Under the pieces are notes generated by a model, which did no database searches, was not told the origin of the DNA, and saw nothing but the letters and a program-made list of their open reading frames with translations. From Candidatus Eiseniibacteriota bacterium (lineage in GTDB: Bacteria > Eisenbacteria > RBG-16-71-46), in assembly GCA_021414165.1 (NCBI GenBank), contig JAIOPA010000025.1:1-9374 (forward strand): DNA of 9,374 nucleotides, in the 5' to 3' direction. The first letter of the stretch is position 1, and every line of letters starts with the position of its first letter. Shown here one piece after another: positions 5,220-9,374 of the stretch. The position numbers were made by a program, and so were the translations under genes.

Positions 5220-6641
5220 CTACGCGCCGTCGGCATCTTCTGCATCGTCACCAATGGCGTATTCCTTGAGCTTCGTGCGCAGCGTCTGGCGGGCAATGCC
5301 CAGCATGGTCGCCGCACGCGTCTTGTTGCCATCGCACACACGCAGCGCGTGCTCGATGGCCAGCTTCTCGATCTCGGCGAGCGGCCGCACCTGTCCGCTC
5401 GGGAACGGATCGCCACCGAGACCACCCGCGGCAGCCGCCATGACCGCCGACATCTCGGGCGGCAGATGCTCGGCGCGGATCTCGTCGTCGGCCTCGAGCA
5501 GCACCACGCGCTCCATGACGTTCCGCAACTCGCGCACGTTGCCCGGCCAGCGATAGCCGTGCATGCGCGCGAGCGCATCGCTCGTGAGCTTGGCCGCAGG
5601 GCGGCCGAGTTCGCGGCAGAAGCGCGCCACGAAGTGCTCGGCGAGCAGCGGGATGTCGGTCTGCCGTTCGCGCAGCGGCGGGATCACCACCGGCACGACG
5701 TTCAACCGGAAGTACAGGTCCTCGCGGAAGCGGCCCTCGACGACCATCTTCTGCAGGTCGCGATGCGTGGCCGCGACCACGCGCACATCGACGCTGATGT
5801 CGGTGGAGCCACCCACGCGGCGGAACGTGCGCGACTCGAGCACGCGCAAGAGCTTCGCCTGCAACTGCGGCGCCATCTCACCGATCTCATCCAGGAACAG
5901 CGTGCCGCGATGGGCCATCTCGAACAGGCCCTTCTTCTGGCGCTTGGCGTCGGTGAACGCACCCGGCTCGTGGCCGTACAGCTCGCTCTCCAGCAGCTGC
6001 TCGGGGATCGCGCTGCAGTTGAGTTCCACGAACGGGCCGTCGACGCGCGCGCTCTTGTCGTGCAGGTAGCGGGCCATGAGCTCTTTACCAGAGCCCGTCT
6101 CGCCGTGGATGAGCACCGTGCTCGACGCCGCCTTGGCCGCGCGCTCCAGGCGCGCGAGTGCGGTGCGCAGGCCGTCGGACTCGCCGATCATCTCGGAGCG
6201 GCCGGTGGCCGCCTCGCGCAGCCGCGTGACCTCCTGCTTCAAGCGCGCATGCTCCAGCGCGCGCTCGAGCACCACCGACAGGTGGCCCAGATCCGGCGGC
6301 TTCAGCATGAAGTCGTAGGCACCCAGCTTGATGGCGCGCACCGCGTGATCGATGGTGCCGTGGCCCGTGAGCATGACCACGGGCAGAGACGGCTCGGCAT
6401 CGCGCAGGTCCTTGAGTACATCGAGGCCGTCTTCGTTGCCGAGCTTGAGATCGAGCACCACGGCATCGACGCCGCGCTCGCGCATGAGGTCGCGCGCTTC
6501 ACGCCCGGTGGCCGCCTCGAGCGGTACGAAGCCCTCATCGCGCGCCCACTCGCCAATGGAGAAGCGCAGCGAGCGCTCGTCATCGACGACGAGTAGCGTG
6601 CCCTTGGACTGTGCGCGGGTCGAGCTGTCGCCTTTCGCCAT
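5220..6641 (-). CDS. Sigma-54-dependent activator, NtrC family (FlrC/AtoC type)
   Basis: 473 residues from ATG 6641, with GGAG seven bases upstream; the start overlaps the kinase gene by 62 bases. Receiver domain: D20-D21, phospho-acceptor D64 (VVLDLKLG), T92 and K114. AAA+ domain: Walker A GETGSGKE (180-187), the sigma-54-contacting loop GAFTDA (227-232), Walker B GTLFLDEI (246-253), and the REDLYFRLNV and RWPGNVRELRN motifs. A Fis-type DNA-binding helix-turn-helix is near 430-463 (CDGNKTRAATMLGIARQTLR). The loop has Asp where the classic motif GAFTGA has Gly; I recall this variant from related regulators, so activity need not be lost. It would be phosphorylated by the kinase encoded directly upstream and probably activates the sigma-54 promoter 320 bases beyond its stop codon. 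The family is certain; the flagellar role comes from context. Confidence 0.95.
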   Translation of the reverse strand: MAKGDSSTRAQSKGTLLVVDDERSLRFSIGEWARDEGFVPLEAATGREARDLMRERGVDAVVLDLKLGNEDGLDVLKDLRDAEPSLPVVMLTGHGTIDHAVRAIKLGAYDFMLKPPDLGHLSVVLERALEHARLKQEVTRLREAATGRSEMIGESDGLRTALARLERAAKAASSTVLIHGETGSGKELMARYLHDKSARVDGPFVELNCSAIPEQLLESELYGHEPGAFTDAKRQKKGLFEMAHRGTLFLDEIGEMAPQLQAKLLRVLESRTFRRVGGSTDISVDVRVVAATHRDLQKMVVEGRFREDLYFRLNVVPVVIPPLRERQTDIPLLAEHFVARFCRELGRPAAKLTSDALARMHGYRWPGNVRELRNVMERVVLLEADDEIRAEHLPPEMSAVMAAAAGGLGGDPFPSGQVRPLAEIEKLAIEHALRVCDGNKTRAATMLGIARQTLRTKLKEYAIGDDAEDADGA

Positions 6642-7824
6642 TTCGCTTCTCCAGCGGGAAGTTGAGGAGCACCGTGGTGCCGCGGCCCTCTTTACTGTCG
6701 ACCGCGATCGAGCCGCCGTGCTCCTGCATGATGGTCTGCGAGATGCTGAGCCCGAGGCCGGTGCCCGAGGCCTTGGTGGTGAAGAACGGATCGAACATCT
6801 TGGCCAGGTTACCGCGCGGGATGCCGACGCCCGTGTCGATGACCCGGATCTGCTGCGTCTCGATCCAGGGCGACTCGCGCGACGTGCTGTTGGCCGCGCG
6901 GCGATCGCTGGCGCGGCGGCGCTCGGGACCGGCGCGATCATCGAGCCGGCGGCCCGAACCGCGCGGGAGCCGCCGCCGGCGCACCAAGCGCACCTCGTAG
7001 CGCAGCGCGCCACCCGTGGGCATGGCCTGCAGCGCGTTCAACGTGACGTTGTGCAGCACCTGCTGCACCAAGTCGGCATCAATGTAGACCGCAGCGAGCC
7101 GGGGTGCCACCTCGACCTCGACGCGCACACCCTGACGCTCGGCGCGTTCGCGCTCCACCGCCAGCACACGCTCGACGCTGTCGCCCAGTCGCACGGGCTT
7201 GAGTTCGGGCTGCCGCGGACGAGCGTACTGCAGGAGGCTCGTGACGATGCGATCGAGCCGCGCGACCTCGTCGAGGATCACCTGCACGAAGCGCGCGCGA
7301 TCATCGCCGGCATCGAAGCGCTTGAGCAGCACCTGCGCCGACGTGCCGATGCCGGCGAGCGGGTTACGGATCTCGTGTGCCACACCGGCGGACAACTGCC
7401 CCAGCGTGGCCAGTCGTTCGTGACGGCGCAGCTCCTGCTGCATGCGATGCATGCGCGTGAGGTCGTGCAGCGTGACGATGACCCAGGCCGGACGGCCCAC
7501 GCGATGCGTGGCGAGCAACACGGGCACGTCGCCCGCGCCCGGCGTGTGCAGCACCGCCTCGCGCTCGAGTTCGGCCGCGGCGAACGCATCGCGCGCCAGG
7601 TCCTCGCCCGCGACGACCGTGCGCAGCACGGTGGACGCCTCGGCACGGCGCACCTTCTCGCGCGAGATGCCGAGCAGCTTCAAGGCCGCGGGGTTCGCCG
7701 ACGCGACGCGGCGCTCGGGATCGAGCACGAGCACGCCCGACTCGGCGTCCTCCATGAGGACGCGGAAGCCATCATCGACCGGGAACGCGGCAGGACGCTT
7801 GGGGGTGCGGGTGGTGGCAGCCAT
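6580..7824 (-). CDS. Soluble PAS-domain sensor histidine kinase, partner of the sigma-54 activator
   Basis: 414 residues from ATG 7824; no clear ribosome site precedes it. Residues 18-125 form a PAS-like sensor (VLVLDPERRVASANPAALKLLG). The DHp domain carries the H-box with His150 (GVAHEIRNPLAGI). The ATP-binding domain has N box HNVTLNALQAMP (258-269), G1 DTGVGIP (330-336), F box MFDPFFTT and G2 GTGLGLSI. Between N and G1, roughly residues 282-321 are an Arg/Asp/Ser-rich insert, longer than usual there. No transmembrane segment is seen, so it senses an internal signal, as FlrB/FleS-type kinases that gauge flagellar assembly do; the actual signal is unknown. The end of the gene overlaps the activator start, so the pair is translated together. 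Confidence 0.94.
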   Translation of the reverse strand: MAATTRTPKRPAAFPVDDGFRVLMEDAESGVLVLDPERRVASANPAALKLLGISREKVRRAEASTVLRTVVAGEDLARDAFAAAELEREAVLHTPGAGDVPVLLATHRVGRPAWVIVTLHDLTRMHRMQQELRRHERLATLGQLSAGVAHEIRNPLAGIGTSAQVLLKRFDAGDDRARFVQVILDEVARLDRIVTSLLQYARPRQPELKPVRLGDSVERVLAVERERAERQGVRVEVEVAPRLAAVYIDADLVQQVLHNVTLNALQAMPTGGALRYEVRLVRRRRLPRGSGRRLDDRAGPERRRASDRRAANSTSRESPWIETQQIRVIDTGVGIPRGNLAKMFDPFFTTKASGTGLGLSISQTIMQEHGGSIAVDSKEGRGTTVLLNFPLEKRNGERRQLDPRTVQGHATRRR

Positions 7825-7875
7825 GAACGCGCACGCTATCGCAAATGCGCCGCGCGGGCGACCGCGCCAGAAGCG

Positions 7876-7912
7876 CGAACCGCCGGCCCCTGCAAAGGGA
7901 GCCGGCGGTTCG
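7876..7912 (-). terminator. Strong hairpin between the flgM-like gene and the kinase gene
   Basis: CGAACCGCCGGC (7876-7887) pairs perfectly with GCCGGCGGTTCG (7901-7912). Inside, CCCT (7888-7891) pairs with AGGG (7896-7899) around a 4-base loop, leaving one unpaired A at 7900. On the minus strand it lies 27 bases after the flgM-like stop and 52 before the kinase ATG. No U-run follows, so it may be a terminator of the kind some GC-rich bacteria use, a transcript-stabilising structure, or a partial block between the two gene pairs. Confidence 0.5.
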
Positions 7913-7938
7913 TGTGCGGCGCGTGAGTCGCGCGGAGC

Positions 7939-8130
7939 CTAGTGCCCGCGGATCTCCAGCATGACGGCCTCGACGAGGCTATCGCGCACATCGGCGCGAT
8001 CGTACCAACCCTCGGCGATCCGGCGGCGCGCCTCGGCGACGCGCTCCAGTCGGACCACGCCGACGCGCGACATCGGGATGACCCGTGCCTCACGGATGCG
8101 TGGCGTTTCGCGCTTTCGAGGAGCGCTCAT
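7939..8130 (-). CDS. flgM: Short FlgM-like anti-sigma-28 factor candidate
   Basis: 63 residues from ATG 8130, with GAGGG just upstream. The C-terminal half (VVRLERVAEARRRIAEGWYDRADVRDSLVEAVMLEI) fits the sigma-28-binding end of FlgM: a helix, then I-x-x-G-x-Y, then a second helix. The basic N-terminus (MSAPRKRETPRIREARVIP) is short; the whole is about two-thirds of the Salmonella length. FlgM binds and silences FliA until it is exported through the finished hook. Placement directly after csrA and in one locus with fliA supports the call. The match is to a short, loosely conserved pattern, so it could be another small helical protein. Confidence 0.55.
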   Translation of the reverse strand: MSAPRKRETPRIREARVIPMSRVGVVRLERVAEARRRIAEGWYDRADVRDSLVEAVMLEIRGH

Positions 8131-8183
8131 GTTCCCTCGCGTGTGCCAGGCAGCCAAGCCGCCCGGACGAGATTCGGTCGTGC

Positions 8184-8209
8184 GTCGGAGCTGCTCGTCG
8201 GAGCTGCTC
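8184..8209. repeat. Perfect tandem duplication of 13 bases at the csrA stop
   Basis: GTCGGAGCTGCTC occurs twice head to tail (8184-8196 and 8197-8209). The last base belongs to the csrA stop codon (minus-strand TAG, 8211-8209), so the repeat lies between csrA and the flgM-like gene. It looks like a small slippage duplication and may vary between strains. Confidence 0.7.
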
Positions 8210-8433
8210 TAGGGCTTCTTACCCGGATCCGGTGCCGCAGCCGGCTTCGCACCTGCCGCCGCCTTGCGGTTCTCTTCCTGGATGCGCGCGTAGATCTCCT
8301 CGCGGTGCACCTTCACCTCGGGCGGCGCTTCAATGCCAAGCTTGACCTGACCCGAACGCACCTCGAGGACGGTGATCTTAACGGCATCACCGATCCGGAT
8401 GTTCTCTCCTAACTTCCTTGTTAGGACCAGCAT
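8209..8433 (-). CDS. csrA: CsrA/RsmA carbon storage regulator
   Basis: 74 residues from ATG 8433. The N-terminus MLVLTRKLGENIRIGD and the following ITVLEVRSGQVKLGIEAP and VHREEIY segments are near textbook CsrA: a small homodimer that binds GGA in RNA hairpin loops and blocks or stabilises mRNAs, with flagellar genes a usual target. Arg6, central to RNA binding, is present. The last 16 or so residues (AAAGAKPAAAPDPGKKP) are an Ala/Pro/Lys tail beyond the conserved core. The frame could extend upstream to 8490, but the extra 19 residues are unlike CsrA and the core starts at 8433; GGAGG lies 11 bases before it. Codons 4-9 (CTA ACA AGG AAG TTA GGA) are unusually AT-rich for this genome, which may reflect an RNA site in the message. 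The flgM-like gene follows after 78 bases. Confidence 0.97.
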   Translation of the reverse strand: MLVLTRKLGENIRIGDAVKITVLEVRSGQVKLGIEAPPEVKVHREEIYARIQEENRKAAAGAKPAAAPDPGKKP

Positions 8434-8453
8434 GATTGGACGAGCCTCCGCTC
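8408..8453 (-). promoter_or_regulatory. Two GGA-loop hairpins flanking the csrA start: probable CsrA self-binding sites
   Basis: On the minus strand, bases 8425-8408 read CCTAAC-AAGGAA-GTTAGG: a 6-bp stem whose six-base loop fits ANGGAN, and ACAAGGAAGT matches the CsrA/RsmE consensus (A/U)CANGGANG(U/A) at every position. It covers codons 3-9 of csrA. Upstream, bases 8453-8442 read GAGC-GGAG-GCTC, a 4-bp stem whose loop holds the GGA of the ribosome site. The two GGAs are 32 bases apart, a distance one CsrA dimer can bridge, which would shut off translation of csrA. Confidence 0.65.
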
Positions 8454-8736
8454 TTCGACCCCATGGACCGACGGCCCACGGCTGCAGCACTGGGTGCTGC
8501 CCGGACGGCGGTCACGGCTGCCGCACGGACGTCGGTCGCCCAGCGGCACGGTCGTAGGTGCGTATCGGCATGGCGGGCAAGCGACTTGACGAGAATAGCG
8601 ATGCGGACCCACCGCGTCCATTGACATTACGGGCTTGACGCGGGACCGCCCCCTTGAGAGCGTGCGGATTGTTCTCCGTTCGGAGGACCAGATCGGCAGG
8701 ACCCAAGTCGCATCACCCGTGCACGGGGGTGCCCTC
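8434..8736. other. Divergent intergenic region between csrA and the PDZ membrane protein gene
   Basis: No convincing gene. Besides the csrA signals it contains a perfect 7-bp hairpin, GCAGCAC (8484-8490) with GTGCTGC (8494-8500), in the csrA leader. It also has an 18-base imperfect palindrome at 8671-8688 centred on CTCCGTTCGGAG, about 50 bases before the plus-strand gene, which could be an operator. A TTGACA at 8621-8626 has no matching -10 at 16-18 bases. Confidence 0.5.
8562..8589 (-). promoter_or_regulatory. Possible sigma-28 promoter for csrA
   Basis: On the minus strand GCCGATAC (8569-8562) matches seven of eight bases of the sigma-28 -10 element GCCGATAA. TCAAGTCG (8589-8582), 12 bases upstream, matches five of eight of the -35 TAAAGTTT; the usual spacer is 11. 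It would start a leader of about 120 bases before csrA. Nearby, TGGACG-N17-TATTCT is a weaker sigma-70-type alternative. Confidence 0.35.
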
Positions 8737-9374
8737 ATGGAACGAGCCGGATCGGGGTTCCAGGTGCGCTGGCTGCTGGTGCCGGCCTGCTGGGCCCTGC
8801 TCGTATCGGGGCTGGATCTGCAGCGTCAGGGCTGGACCGGGCTGTCGCTGAACCCGGACGGCCGGGTGGCCAGCATCGCCCCCGGCGGCCCCGCCGCGCG
8901 GGCTGGGCTGCGCACCGGCGACCGGCTGCGCTCGAGCGAGCCGCCGGCCCGGGTGGACCTGCTCGAGGAGTCCCCCATCGCCAAGGCGCGCCCCGGCGTG
9001 CCGCTGCTGCTCGTGCGGGAACGCGCCGGTGAGCGCAGCACCGTGTGGTTGGTGAGCGAGCCAAGGCCCGAGCCCGATCAGCGCTTCAACCTGGTGCAGT
9101 TCGCGGTGGCCGTGGCGTTCCTGCTGCTGGGCGGTTGGGTGTGGAGCGAGCGCCGCGACCGGCTCACGCGCACGTTCCTGCTGCTCACACTGGCGTTCGC
9201 CGTGGTGCTGGCGCCCCCGCCCCATCTGGACGCCATGGCAGCCTCGCTCGCCTACACGTTCATCAGCTTGCTCGCGAGCCTGTTCATCGGGCCACTGTTC
9301 TCGCACTTCTTTGCCCTCTTCCCCGACCCCACGCGCACGCGCGGCCGGTGGTGGGTGCGCGTGTGCTATGGCGC
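8737..9374 (+). CDS. PDZ-domain multi-pass membrane protein, C-terminus beyond window
   Basis: The frame is open from ATG 8737 to the right edge (212 residues); an in-frame GTG at 8719 is an alternative start. Residues 11-26 are a transmembrane segment (WLLVPACWALLVSGL). Residues 35-106 form a PDZ domain with the peptide-binding and fold motif APGGPAARAGLRTGDRL (48-64). Further hydrophobic helices lie near 119-136, 145-161 and 169-194, ending in HFFALFPDPTR, a motif I associate with membrane-anchored sensor kinases and SpoIIE-type phosphatases carrying an N-terminal PDZ domain. The output domain is not visible, so it could equally be a transporter or protease. It is transcribed away from csrA and shares its upstream region. 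The PDZ and membrane nature are clear; the function is not. Confidence 0.85.
   Translation, partial: MERAGSGFQVRWLLVPACWALLVSGLDLQRQGWTGLSLNPDGRVASIAPGGPAARAGLRTGDRLRSSEPPARVDLLEESPIAKARPGVPLLLVRERAGERSTVWLVSEPRPEPDQRFNLVQFAVAVAFLLLGGWVWSERRDRLTRTFLLLTLAFAVVLAPPPHLDAMAASLAYTFISLLASLFIGPLFSHFFALFPDPTRTRGRWWVRVCYG

Noticed and set aside
5076..6596. 506-codon open frame on the plus strand
   Set aside because: Antisense to the clearly recognisable sigma-54 activator; composition is low-complexity and no motif is seen.
6352..7926. 524-codon open frame on the plus strand
   Set aside because: Antisense to the kinase and activator, which carry all expected motifs on the minus strand.
8621..8649. 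Sigma-70 promoter for the plus-strand PDZ gene from TTGACA
   Set aside because: No acceptable -10 hexamer at 16-18 bases; the -35 match alone is not enough.
8713..9306. 197-codon open frame on the minus strand
   Set aside because: The plus strand here encodes transmembrane helices and a PDZ domain; the minus reading is Gln/Arg/His-rich shadow.
1..9374. CRISPR array, tRNA/rRNA gene, insertion sequence or phage genes
   Set aside because: No regularly spaced repeats, cloverleaf or rRNA-like stretch, transposase or phage protein was found; the genes form a coherent housekeeping motility locus.

Overview
The window is high-GC DNA with densely packed genes. It looks like the regulatory locus of a flagellated, probably Gram-negative bacterium. 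Nearly everything lies on the minus strand. I can name the system (FliA, FlhG, CsrA, a FlgM-like protein and a FlrBC/AtoSC-type two-component pair) but cannot place the phylum from sequence alone.

Layout in minus-strand transcription order: csrA (8433-8209) and a short FlgM-like anti-sigma candidate (8130-7939) follow a possible sigma-28 promoter. A strong hairpin separates them from a soluble PAS histidine kinase (7824-6580), whose end overlaps a sigma-54 activator (6641-5220). After a 380-base non-coding stretch holding a near-consensus -24/-12 (sigma-54) promoter and upstream dyad/direct repeats, a second run begins: a CheY-like receiver (4837-4439), a stand-alone sigma region-4-like protein (4442-4194), an unknown 75-aa protein (4197-3970), FlhG (3973-3074), FliA (3061-2171), a DHp-only (histidine box without ATPase) protein (2148-1768), a GAF+GGDEF diguanylate cyclase split by an apparent one-base frameshift (1766-803), and a receiver-GAF protein running off the left edge (783-1). 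On the plus strand, diverging from csrA, a PDZ membrane protein begins at 8737 and runs off the right edge.

Inferred circuit: kinase phosphorylates activator; activator plus sigma-54 RNA polymerase fires the 4885-4900 promoter; this makes FlhG (flagellar number/placement) and FliA (sigma-28 for late flagellar genes). FlgM would hold FliA in check, CsrA would act on mRNAs, and the genes behind fliA add phosphotransfer and c-di-GMP signalling. The most notable signals are two hairpins flanking the csrA start codon that each present GGA in the loop, one matching the CsrA site consensus and built from codons unusual for this genome; the sigma-54 promoter directly downstream of its probable activator gene; and a set of small partial-domain signalling proteins (region 4 only, DHp only, receiver only) inside the flagellar operon.
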